Of a DNA stretch of 40,036 bases, positions 31,383 to 38,972 are shown piece by piece. The notes beneath the pieces were generated by a model. The model was given only the letters and a program-made list of their open reading frames with translations, made no database searches and was not told where the DNA came from. A program made the position numbers and the translations under genes. Origin of the DNA: RUG14300 sp964561145 (lineage in GTDB: Bacteria > Bacillota > Clostridia > Christensenellales > CAG-1252); NCBI GenBank assembly GCA_964561145.1, contig CAZLNZ010000019.1, positions 1 to 40,036 on the forward strand, written 5' to 3'. Numbering within the stretch: the first letter of the stretch is position 1; every line of letters begins with the position of its first letter.

Positions 31383-34300
31383 ATGAGAAAAAATACTAAA
31401 CAAGTGTTGCTTATAGTCCTTGCCATACTGTTGACTATTTCAGTATGCGTGATTTTGGCTTGTTGTGAGGATAATCCTGACCCTAATCCCGATGATAAAA
31501 GGGAAAACGGAAGTGTGCAGACTGTACTTCCACCTGCAGACGGCATCGATAAGGTTGATTATAACGTAACCATCAAGCTTCCTGACGGCTCTGCTGTTGT
31601 CGGTGCCGAGGTTCTACTGTTTTCAGTTGACGACGAAGAGGAAGCATATGCCGGAGCAACCACAGGAAACGATGGTATCGCCTATATCAATGCCGGTAAA
31701 GGCTTGGAGTACTTTATAGTTCTCAAAAACATCCCTAACGGCTATCTGTATGAGGACGAGGTCACCATTAATTCTAATGAAACCGATAAGGTTGTTTTCT
31801 TATCTAATGCTAACGCTAGCAATACCTATAAATTTACCGTTGTTACCGTAGGCGGGATGCCCATGGAAAAGGTCGTTATAACACTTAAGGACGGCAAGAA
31901 TATTGTTGGAAAGAAAAATACCGACGCTAACGGTGTTGCTTCCATCCGTGTAAGCGAGAAAGGTGAATATTCTATTGAATTGTCCGAACTTCCCAAAGGA
32001 TATAGCTTGGTTGAAGAGAATCCCGTTACTTCCGATAGCATTGTCGAGCAAGAAATAAAGGTCCAATCTTCTGTTATCCAGGAGGATCTTCCCAAGAATT
32101 ACAGATATGAAATGGACGATATCATGTATGACTTTACTTATACAACGTCGGATGGCAAGCAATTTACACTTTCCAAGGCATTGGAAGAGTACGACTTTGT
32201 ACTAATCAATTTCTGGGCAACATGGTGTATTCCTTGTAAATCAGAGTTCGAAGGCATACAAAGAAGCTATGAGCGCTATCAAAGTAAGATGGCGGTAATC
32301 GCTTTATCTATCGACAATACCTTAACAGAGATCGAAAACTTTAAAAGTTCTTATCCTACGACATTGACATTCGATATGGCATCGGATAAGAGTAAAACCC
32401 TGTATTCCACCTTTACAGCCTATTCCGGCGGTGGTATTCCTCTCTCGATATTTGTAGATCGTTACGGCAAGATTTGTAACTTCATCAAGGGAAGCAAGGG
32501 TGAGGCTGTGTTTAGACAGGAATTCGCTCGCTATACCGATCCCAACTATGTTCAAGTGGCTTATGATCCCGCTAACGATGTCGAGACCTCGGAGGAGGGG
32601 GAAAAACCCGATGTGGAAATGCCCTCTTCGGAGAGTATTAACGCTGCAATCAACAAAGACGGCTTTACAGGTGAATATGTTGCGGAAAACGATGGAATTA
32701 AATGGCCTTGGGTTTTATCTGACAATAACGAGCTTATTCCCGGAAATATCAAGCGTAATAATACCAGTGCTATTATAAGCTATAATTTCAAGCTAAAGGC
32801 TGGTGAATTCCTGACCTTTGATTATTATACAAATACCGAAGATGTCGAAAATGCCGATATCCTAACGGCATACATCGATGGTAGCGAGGTTCAAATTCTC
32901 GATAGGGTTACCAATGGCAATTGGAAAACGGTGCACTTATATACCCCCTTGTCTGCCGATGTTGACGCAAATGATGTCGAAAGAGAACATACCCTTATGT
33001 TGATTTACACCAAGGATAACAGTGACGGATTCTTAACCGGTGACGAGGTTGTAGCAGTTAAGAATGTACGTGCGGTTAGCCAATCGGGTATTTCCGGTGA
33101 TGTAAATATTCGTCGTGATGCAGCTTGGGCATATGATTCCGAAATCGGTCAATGGACATCGTTCATTACTCCTGTATTTAACGAAGAAGACGGCTATTAT
33201 CACGTCGGATCTGCAAACGGACCTTATCTTCTTGCGAATCTTGGCGGTTCAACAAGATATTCGTCCATGTCAATAGTCGAGTACGCCTCGGGCGGCTACT
33301 TCAAACTGGCAGGAATTTCTTCTTTGGCAACATACATTACCACCGGTCTAGATAATCCTCCAGAGGGCAGTTATATTGAGTCTAACAAGGGATATTCATG
33401 GTTTGCCGCATATTCGACACTTGAGAATTATACCTTGGTCGATAAGACTTTAAGGTTAACTCTTGATCAAATGTGCAAGAAGATGGCGGAAGCAAAGTAT
33501 CAAGGAAATAAGCTTGCTTCCTACTATACTGAGAATTCATGGCTTGAGATTTGTAGCTATTATGATAATTATAGCGGTGATCCAATCGAGAATCCTCTAA
33601 TCGGTATTGGCACCAAGGAAGCTATCGTTGCATACGATAACGGCTATGTTAACCATGTTGTTGTTGACAGAGTGTTTGTTCCTAGAGGCATGGTTTACAG
33701 ATTTGACTGTACCGTAAGCGGTGCATACAAGATTTATTCCGTAATGCCTAAAGACCTTGTCGGTAAGCAGGGTGCGTATGTTTTCGTAAGCGGCAAGGGC
33801 GTTGACGTAGGTGATGACGCAATTGATGATTTTGAAGTATACGCAACATTCGAAGCGGGTGAGTCTTATTATATTTACGTAGCATTCGATTCTCCGTCAA
33901 CCCTTGGAGAAATGGATTTTTATATTGAGATGTTAGGCGAGTCCTATGATAGATTTACCTATGTTTCCACCGGCCTTTATACTTGGGTACTTGACGAAGA
34001 TGGTGAGCCTATTTATGATGAACACGGTATTGTTTACATTTTAGGTACAGAAGTCGAAGCCGATTTTGATGTCGAAAATAACGTCTATCGTCAATTGTTG
34101 CCCGACGGAAGTATGGACATGGGCGATAAGGGACAAATTTATATCGCTGCTTCAGTAGGTAATACCCTCTTCGATTATACTTTAGAGCAACTTGCAATCG
34201 GAAAGGTAGGTTCGACGAATATTAGCTTTGACGTTCTTGACGGAATCGGATTCTTCGACTTTACCAATGAAGAGGGCGGTATCGATTATACCGAAAAGGT

Positions 34301-34478
34301 TCTTGAATATGTTGAAAAAGCAAAAGCACAAGAGGGTGAACTGAACGGTTACGTTGTTGCAGATGCAGAGCTCGTTGATATCCTCAAAAAGGCAATGGAA
34401 AGAATCGATCATGATTCCTATAACTCTTGGATGGGATTTGCATTCTATTATCAACACTTGGGAGTTTATAACAGCTAA
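31383..34478 (+). CDS. Giant lipoprotein with Cna-B-like repeats and a TlpA-type thioredoxin domain
   Basis: This is a 1031-residue lipoprotein starting at ATG 31383 behind AAGGAG. The signal peptide ends in ILAC with the lipid Cys near residue 27. Two Cna-B/SpaA-like beta-sandwich units follow (about 58-230; DGSAVVGAEVLLF ... ENPVTSDS). A TlpA/ResA-like thioredoxin domain spans about 245-385, with FVLINFWATWCIPCKSEFEG (active pair C282-IP-C285) and the cis-Pro loop GGGIPLSIFVD. About 640 residues of unrecognised beta-rich sequence complete it. TlpA-type proteins reduce disulfides outside the membrane. Joining one to a huge surface protein is unusual. A terminator lies at 34557-34590. Confidence 0.82.
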   Translation: MRKNTKQVLLIVLAILLTISVCVILACCEDNPDPNPDDKRENGSVQTVLPPADGIDKVDYNVTIKLPDGSAVVGAEVLLFSVDDEEEAYAGATTGNDGIAYINAGKGLEYFIVLKNIPNGYLYEDEVTINSNETDKVVFLSNANASNTYKFTVVTVGGMPMEKVVITLKDGKNIVGKKNTDANGVASIRVSEKGEYSIELSELPKGYSLVEENPVTSDSIVEQEIKVQSSVIQEDLPKNYRYEMDDIMYDFTYTTSDGKQFTLSKALEEYDFVLINFWATWCIPCKSEFEGIQRSYERYQSKMAVIALSIDNTLTEIENFKSSYPTTLTFDMASDKSKTLYSTFTAYSGGGIPLSIFVDRYGKICNFIKGSKGEAVFRQEFARYTDPNYVQVAYDPANDVETSEEGEKPDVEMPSSESINAAINKDGFTGEYVAENDGIKWPWVLSDNNELIPGNIKRNNTSAIISYNFKLKAGEFLTFDYYTNTEDVENADILTAYIDGSEVQILDRVTNGNWKTVHLYTPLSADVDANDVEREHTLMLIYTKDNSDGFLTGDEVVAVKNVRAVSQSGISGDVNIRRDAAWAYDSEIGQWTSFITPVFNEEDGYYHVGSANGPYLLANLGGSTRYSSMSIVEYASGGYFKLAGISSLATYITTGLDNPPEGSYIESNKGYSWFAAYSTLENYTLVDKTLRLTLDQMCKKMAEAKYQGNKLASYYTENSWLEICSYYDNYSGDPIENPLIGIGTKEAIVAYDNGYVNHVVVDRVFVPRGMVYRFDCTVSGAYKIYSVMPKDLVGKQGAYVFVSGKGVDVGDDAIDDFEVYATFEAGESYYIYVAFDSPSTLGEMDFYIEMLGESYDRFTYVSTGLYTWVLDEDGEPIYDEHGIVYILGTEVEADFDVENNVYRQLLPDGSMDMGDKGQIYIAASVGNTLFDYTLEQLAIGKVGSTNISFDVLDGIGFFDFTNEEGGIDYTEKVLEYVEKAKAQEGELNGYVVADAELVDILKKAMERIDHDSYNSWMGFAFYYQHLGVYNS

Positions 34479-34556
34479 GATCTCGAGTCAAACGTAATAT
34501 TAATTGATATGTTTAAGGCACTAAGATTAATTATTGGGTTAAATATGTTTATTAAC

Positions 34557-34590
34557 AAAAACGTCAAGGTATTCCTTGGCGTTTTTGGTT
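34557..34590 (+). terminator. Terminator of the giant lipoprotein gene
   Basis: ACGTCAAGG (34561-34569) pairs with CCTTGGCGT (34574-34582) around TATT, flanked by A and T runs, and GTTTTTGG follows. Confidence 0.8.
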
Positions 34591-34668
34591 TTAGTATGAA
34601 AAGCAGTGAATAAAAATGCATAATATTCATTGTTTTTGATTAAAAAATAAAGCAATCCCCCGATTTGG

Positions 34669-34697
34669 TTGCATTTATAATAATAATATGCTAATAT
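34669..34697 (+). promoter_or_regulatory. Promoter of the small lipoprotein gene
   Basis: TTGCAT (34669-34674), a 17-base spacer and TAATAT (34692-34697), about 47 bases before the start. A hairpin ATCCC-GATT-GGGAT (34715-34728) lies just before the GGAGG site. Confidence 0.5.
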
Positions 34698-34743
34698 AAA
34701 CAAGAAGAAAAGCAATCCCGATTGGGATAATATGGAGGTTTAT

Positions 34744-35178
34744 ATGCGTAAAGTATCTAAAATATTAGTGCTAGTATTGGTACTAGCTTTAACAGCTTGT
34801 TGTATTGCAGCCCTTACCGCTTGTGTCGATAATAATCCGACCGAAAATCCCGATGATAATAAGCCCGATGCAACTAAGAACTATGTATTCCATGTAGTTG
34901 ATGAAAACAATGATCCTGTCCAAGGTGTAAGAGTTCAACTATGCATTCCCGGTGATGATGGAAGTTGTTTCCTTCCTGTAGAAACCGATGAAAAAGGTTA
35001 TGCCGTGTTTGACGGTGATACCGTTGCCAATCAGGTTCTGGACATTCACCTTCTTCTTGGCGATAACGGTAATGTTCTGATCAACGGAGAGGAAAGCAAA
35101 TACACATTTGACAACAACAGTTTGCAAACCACCGATAGCTATGGTATGATAGAAATCTATCTTCAACTTGCGGACTAA
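34744..35178 (+). CDS. Small lipoprotein with one Cna-B-like domain
   Basis: A 144-residue lipoprotein. The start is ATG 34744, because the GGAGG at 34734-34738 lies within the first codons of the longer frame starting at 34732. The signal peptide (KILVLVLVLALTACCIAALT) ends in a LTAC lipobox near residue 27. A short Asn/Asp/Pro-rich spacer resembles that of the giant lipoprotein upstream (DNNPTENPDDN versus DNPDPNPDDK). The mature part is a single Cna-B/SpaA-like beta-sandwich (FHVVDENNDPVQGVRVQL, then VETDEKGYAVFDGD). It looks like a minimal relative of the N-terminal units of the giant lipoprotein, and both may work at the same surface site. No catalytic residues are seen. Confidence 0.78.
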   Translation: MRKVSKILVLVLVLALTACCIAALTACVDNNPTENPDDNKPDATKNYVFHVVDENNDPVQGVRVQLCIPGDDGSCFLPVETDEKGYAVFDGDTVANQVLDIHLLLGDNGNVLINGEESKYTFDNNSLQTTDSYGMIEIYLQLAD

Positions 35179-35208
35179 TGCAAAAGACAATCAACTTGCA
35201 GATTAATG
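35164..35208 (+). repeat. Short direct repeat at the end of the small lipoprotein gene
   Basis: CAACTTGCGGACTAATG (35164-35180), spanning the stop codon, recurs as CAACTTGCAGATTAATG (35192-35208), 15 of 17 bases identical, with a 28-base period. Confidence 0.6.
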
Positions 35209-35231
35209 AAAATAATATTACCATAAAGGAT

Positions 35232-35282
35232 TTCCCAGGGTAAATTCCACCTCAAATTCCACTGTGGAATTTACTTTGGGAA
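35232..35282. repeat. 51-bp palindrome outside the IS left end (IS30-like end remnant)
   Basis: The arms TTCCCAGGGTAAATTCCAC (35232-35250) and GTGGAATTTACTTTGGGAA (35264-35282) pair at 17 of 19 positions around a 13-base loop. Compared by eye with the right-end palindrome of the neighbouring IS (36602-36652) it matches in about 39 of 51 positions, in the same orientation, so it is probably the right end of a second, related element. It ends 23 bases before the IS. Confidence 0.65.
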
Positions 35283-35310
35283 CTCACTATGGATTTTTCT
35301 TTATCGTAAA

Positions 35311-35361
35311 TTCTCAAAGTAAATGCAACAGTAGCAGTAGGGGTTGCATTTACTATGAGAA
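35311..35361. repeat. 51-bp palindrome forming the IS left end
   Basis: TTCTCAAAGTAAATGCAAC (35311-35329) and GTTGCATTTACTATGAGAA (35343-35361) pair at 18 of 19 positions around 13 bases. The outer arm lies within the terminal inverted repeat. Confidence 0.85.
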
Positions 35362-35394
35362 GAATTTTTTCAATAAATACGTGCTTTGAATAAC

Positions 35395-36535
35395 TTAGGT
35401 TGCTTCAATTTTCGAGATACCTAAAGCATTCGCAAGTTCTTCGGAATAAGAGAATGCAAACATTTCGTACGCACTTTTACCGTTGAATTGTTTTCTTTTA
35501 ACAGAGTTAACGTGCGAGAAAATCAAATTAACGGTATCTTGTGTAAACTCGTTAAAGGACATTCCGGTAGGAACAATATCCCTAAACAAAGTGTGGTTTT
35601 TCTCAATATGTGCTTTCTCATGTGGAGAACACGGCTCACAGAAAAACATATGGCTTTCAAGATTGCCTTCCGCATTGTTTTCAAATGCAGAAACAATACT
35701 AAATTCGCCACCGTTATCCGTAAGCAATATCGGAGCTATCTCACCAAATTTAAAACCACTTTTTCCAAGGCTTTTCTTGAACTCGGTAATTTTAGAAGCT
35801 GCCTCTGCTGCGGTTTTGTTTTCAAGCAGCAATCCTATCATAAAATCCGTATTTACAAAGTGAATAGTCATAATTACCCTTCCGCCAATTTTACCAATAA
35901 CGGTATCCAACTGAACGACGGAAACGTCCTCGTTTTGTGAGATAAACTCTAAAAAATCTGCATAGGTACGCCCTTGTTTAGCCCAATACGGTACAAATTC
36001 GCTCTTTTTCTCGTTCCTAGCTTTGAATTTAACGGCGCGAGGAAGGTCTATAAACCAATGGAATAGTATCCTGCCTTTATGTACCTGTAAACGGAAGAAA
36101 CAGAAACATTCACGTTGTTAGAAGTGACGGCGTGGTAAACGTGTTGTCCGTTTCTTACTGCGTCTGAAATCGTTTTTTCGGCTTCATAAAAGCTTTCTTT
36201 GTTCAAGGCTACTCCGCGCTTCGGGATTCTACGAGAAGATCCTCGTACGCTTGTTGTGCAATCTTAGCAACGTAAAGCTGCCTTTTATACGGACAACTTG
36301 AACGGCTCTTTTTGTCGCATTCGTTACAAACAAACGGAGCTTTTAGTAAGCGTGGGCATACTTCGTCCGTTTTTGTATATCCGTTGCTATGCACTTGCAG
36401 ATGCCGTTTTACCTCTCGCGAAATCGTGGTTGCACTCTTTCCGATTCTTTTGCCAATGTCTTTGAATGAAATTCCTTTTGCCAAGCATTCTTGAATTTCA
36501 ATTCTGTCGTCTAAGGTCATGTGTTTGTTTTTCAT
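35395..36535 (-). pseudogene. IS30-family transposase, two frameshifts
   Basis: The start is the ATG at 36533-36535 behind AGGAGG; intact length would be about 380 residues, normal for IS30. The N-terminal helix-turn-helix is clear (MTLDDRIEIQECLAKGISF, then IGKRIGKSATTISREVKRH). It is followed by a Cys-containing stretch (CNECDKKSRSSCPYKR) and the catalytic core, with LLTDNGGEF holding one acidic residue and PHEKAHIEKNHTLFRDIVPTG holding the last Glu. The frame breaks near 36211-36216 (after VESRS; the next frame reads GVALNKESFYEAEK) and again near 36055-36065 (after GYYSIGL; the next frame reads FIDLPRAVKFKARN). Both breaks lie between conserved segments, so these look like decay rather than programmed frameshifting. 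Confidence 0.88.
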
Positions 36536-36572
36536 ATCTGAGTTCCTCCTCGGTATTATTCTAACACACAAT

Positions 36573-36652
36573 TTCTCAGACTAAATGCAACCGCAAAATC
36601 TTTCCCAAACTAAATGCAACTCTAAATTGCACTGTTGCATTTACTTTGAGAA
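36573..36652. repeat. Right-end palindrome of the IS plus an extra arm copy
   Basis: TTCCCAAACTAAATGCAAC (36602-36620) and GTTGCATTTACTTTGAGAA (36634-36652) pair around 13 bases, the same geometry as the left end. A third copy of the arm, TTCTCAGACTAAATGCAAC, lies at 36573-36591 next to the transposase leader and may be a transposase or autoregulation site. Confidence 0.8.
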
Positions 36653-36657
36653 TTTAC

Positions 36658-37422
36658 AAGAATATTGCTTTAAGAGATGCAATATTAATTGGTTCTTATA
36701 TGGGAAAAGGACTTGATGAAGAAAAAAGAATCATCGATAAGGAATATCGAACTCAACAAAAAATATGCTTTAATCAAAAATATCTTGAGCCATTAGAAAA
36801 CGCTAAAAAGGTTCTAAATATTGGATACTTTGCAAGCAAATTAAAAGAACTGTTCCAACTCTTCTTTGAAAAAGAAGGAGAGGAAGAAACTTGTGTTAAT
36901 TCGGAAAGCATTCACCACTCATTTAAATACAGGAATCTTATAGATTTAGAGCATAGTCTTCACATCACCGCTACATTCGAATACTATGTTCGTACCATAT
37001 TACCCGAAATGTCTTCTACATCGACGATAGAATTTATAGAGGATATGAAAAAACTTCTTGATGAATATATTAGTTCTACATCAGGAAAGAAAAAAGCAAA
37101 GGCAAAAAGCTTCAGAAAAGGCTTAAAGCCACAAATATCCTTGGAGGAAAAAATTCTTAAAGCCTATAATGGCTATGGAGATTGGGCTTCTCTATCTGAG
37201 GTTTTGTTAGAATGGTTTGGAGTTGATGTTTCGGATTTGGCAGATGCAGCAAACGAGTGGAGAAATGAATTAGCACACGAAAAGAGAGAGTACTGCCCCG
37301 ATGCTAAGGCAATCCGCACTATCAGGCTTGTTGAACATTTAAATTATTGTATTATACTTCGAAAAGCTGGCTATAGCAATGAGGAAATCAAAAGCATTAT
37401 ACAGGAAATATTGGCAAGATGA
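36658..37422 (+). pseudogene. ApeA-like HEPN-domain protein, 5' end removed by the IS
   Basis: An open frame of about 254 codons emerges directly from the IS right end; the only start is a TTG within the terminal repeat (36646). The C-terminal part is a HEPN domain of the type found in ApeA-like anti-phage proteins: LEHSLHITATFEYYVRTILP, a Lys-rich insert, then DAANEWRNELAHEKREY, with the RNase motif RxxxxH as R206-NELA-H211 (numbering from the TTG), and a tail LRKAGYSNEEIKSII. Family members have a large N-terminal sensing domain; here only about 100 residues precede the HEPN part. HEPN enzymes of this type cut RNA during phage infection. No matching 5' part is found left of the IS, so the head was deleted. 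A strong terminator follows. Confidence 0.72.
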
Positions 37423-37423
37423 G

Positions 37424-37463
37424 AAAAATCCATCATCGGCGAGAGTCTGTGATGGATTTTTTC
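37424..37463 (+). terminator. Terminator of the HEPN gene
   Basis: AAAAATCCATCA (37424-37435) pairs perfectly with TGATGGATTTTT (37450-37461) around 14 bases, and TTC follows. Confidence 0.88.
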
Positions 37464-37486
37464 TATGCGGTGAGAGTTAACAGTTT

Positions 37487-37536
37487 GTTTACTGGACTTT
37501 TCTCTCTTTCTGTTTACTGGACTTTTCTCTCTTTCT
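37487..37536 (+). repeat. Perfect 25-bp tandem duplication
   Basis: The 25-base unit GTTTACTGGACTTTTCTC plus TCTTTCT occurs twice without mismatch (37487-37511 and 37512-37536), just before the small ORF at 37572. It is a pyrimidine-rich slippage or duplication product. Confidence 0.9.
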
Positions 37537-37571
37537 GTGGTAGTGTGTTGTGCTAACAGAAGGTGCAACGT

Positions 37572-37805
37572 ATGAACAACCCAATAAAAGAACTATGGCA
37601 CGAAAACATAATACCGCAAGAGGATAGCCGAACGAACTCAAAGGAGATGAAGGAACTCCTCGGCTACATGGCAAGGCATCACGAGGAACTCGAAAAGAGC
37701 TTCTCCGACGAGCAGAAAGAAACATTCGAGAAGTTCCACGATTGCTGGAGCGAGTACATGAGCCTTGCCGAAGCAGCCATCATTGAAAAAAAACCTTTGA
37801 GTTAG
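37572..37805 (+). CDS. Small protein of integrative elements (DUF6809-like), probably C-terminally altered
   Basis: A 77-residue protein starting at ATG 37572 behind AGAAGGTG. The sequence (NNPIKELWHENIIPQED, then a helical DEQKETFEKFHDCWSEYMSLAEAAIIE) resembles the small DUF6809-type proteins that accompany large serine recombinases in Firmicute integrative elements; I recall the family but cannot confirm it here. The usual C-terminal helix is replaced: after AAIIEKK the frame runs four codons into the serine recombinase scrap and stops. This looks like a deletion junction near 37790. Codon use is richer in G+C than its neighbours, as is the recombinase, suggesting both came in together. Function unknown. 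Confidence 0.55.
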   Translation: MNNPIKELWHENIIPQEDSRTNSKEMKELLGYMARHHEELEKSFSDEQKETFEKFHDCWSEYMSLAEAAIIEKKPLS

Positions 37806-38559
37806 TTCAAGGGCACTTCGCAGGTCGGAAACGCCCCGATAAGCAAGGCGAGATGGACAAGTATGCTGGTTACCTCTCTGCGGTGAGTGTGGAAAACGCT
37901 TGTACCTTCACAGAGCAAAAACACTCGATCCATCGAAAAACAATTTCATGTGCGGTGGTTACCAAACTCGGTCAACCGATTGCACCTCGCATTATATCCG
38001 TGAAAGTGTGCTTGATGAAATCGTGTTACGGAATCTCCGTCAGGTAACCGAGTTCGCAAGAGAACGTGCCGAAGAATTCTATGCAATGGCAACCGCTAAC
38101 GGCGAAGCTGAAGCCGAGCGATTTTATAAGGCGGCAGAAAGAGAAAAACAGCAGTTTGAAAAGCGTATCAAGGAGTTTGACGATATCATCCGATGCTTAT
38201 ACGAGGATAGAGTCTGCGGAAGAATTACTCCCGAACGCTACGACACGATGGCAAGCGGATACGAGCAAGAGCAGACAACACTAAAAGAAAAGCTGATAGC
38301 CGTGAATGACGGTATCAGCAGAATGTATATGCGAGATAGTTGCATCAGGGAATTCATTGCAAAGGCAAAGCAGTATATCGAGATGCCTACGCTGACACCC
38401 GAACTGCTCCGAGTATTCATCCGAAAGATCGAAGTCTTCGAAAAATTGGAGAAATACTCCCGTACCGCAGGCAACCTCTACGCATTCCAACTCCCCGAAC
38501 AAGACGGAATGACCGTGCTTGAAATGCTCCTCCCAAGCACTATGCGAGAAACTGCCTAA
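37797..38559 (+). pseudogene. Large serine recombinase, C-terminal remnant
   Basis: Two frames together give the distal part of a large serine recombinase (TnpX/CcrA-like). The first (from about 37797) reads FELVQGHFAGRKRPDKQGEMDKYAGYL. After a frameshift near 37872-37880 the second gives the zinc-ribbon CGECGKRLYLHRAKT, then TDCTSHYIRESVLDEIVLRNL. It runs on through a long coiled coil (about 38060-38330) and the terminal RVFIRKIEVFEK to the stop at 38559. The catalytic resolvase domain and most of the recombinase domain are missing. The fusion to the small ORF upstream shows an internal deletion. The element cannot excise by itself. A terminator follows at 38567. Confidence 0.85.
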
Positions 38560-38566
38560 AAAAGCA

Positions 38567-38618
38567 GTACACGGAAGGCTATTTGCCTTCCATGTACATA
38601 CCTTCTTTTTTTACTCTA
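38567..38618 (+). terminator. Terminator behind the serine recombinase remnant
   Basis: GTACACGGAAGGC (38567-38579) pairs with GCCTTCCATGTAC (38585-38597), one mismatch, and a T-rich run lies near 38610. Confidence 0.75.
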
Positions 38619-38746
38619 TGGATTCAACTATAAAGAAATGTATTACGTTTACTAAGGTTATAGAAGCACCGATAGAAGTTGAGTGCTACATATGATTTTA
38701 GGGCTTAAATGATAAATAAATCGGTTATTTTGGCGTTTTTACCCCA

Positions 38747-38788
38747 TAAAAACTAAATAGAACCTCCAAAATTGGGGGTTCTATTTAG
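38747..38788 (-). terminator. Terminator of tRNA-Ser
   Basis: On the minus strand CTAAATAGAACC-type arms (38774-38788 and 38753-38767) form a 15-base stem with one mismatch, followed by five T residues. Confidence 0.85.
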
Positions 38789-38796
38789 AAACCTCT

Positions 38797-38886
38797 TGGC
38801 GGAAAGTTTGGGATTTGAACCCAAGTTACAGTCTCCCGTAAACACGATTTCCAGTCGTGCGCCTTCGACCACTCAGCCAACTTTCC
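38797..38886 (-). tRNA. tRNA-Ser (anticodon GGA)
   Basis: The reverse complement is a long-variable-arm tRNA: acceptor GGAAAGT/ACTTTCC, D arm GGCTGAGTGGTCGAAGGC, anticodon stem CACGA/TCGTG with loop CTGGAAA (anticodon GGA, Ser UCC/UCU), a variable arm, and a T arm with GGTTCAAATCC. Discriminator G, and CCA is encoded (38797-38799), unlike the tRNA-Arg at the left edge. Confidence 0.95.
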
Positions 38887-38943
38887 ACATCAATCCATAT
38901 AGTATTAAAAAGTGAACATCAGTACATTCTAAATGGTATATTA

Positions 38944-38972
38944 ATTATATATCAAATATCTGTTTTTGACAA
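38944..38972 (-). promoter_or_regulatory. Promoter of tRNA-Ser
   Basis: TTGTCA (38967-38972), a 17-base spacer and TATAAT (38944-38949) on the minus strand, about 58 bases before the tRNA. Confidence 0.75.

Larger units (their letters stand above)
35306..36657 (-). mobile_element. IS30-family insertion sequence, 1352 bp
   Basis: Perfect 27-bp terminal inverted repeats lie at 35306-35332 and 36631-36657. One transposase gene fills the element. Each terminal repeat is the outer arm of a 51-bp palindrome (35311-35361 and 36602-36652), and an extra arm copy lies at 36573-36591. No clear target duplication is seen (TTATC on the left, AAGAA on the right). The right boundary lies inside a HEPN gene. 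The transposase is broken, so the copy is probably immobile unless helped in trans. Confidence 0.9.

Noticed and set aside
35395..36535. Programmed frameshifting in the transposase
   Set aside because: Two separate breaks, no A6G-type slippery run and no overlap of the A/B kind. IS30-type transposases are normally a single frame.
37487..37536. CRISPR-like repeats
   Set aside because: There are only two copies, directly adjacent without a spacer, and no cas genes are in the window.
38797..38886. tRNA-Ser as attachment site of the serine recombinase element
   Set aside because: Large serine recombinases usually do not target tRNA genes, and no repeat of the tRNA end is found near the element remnants.
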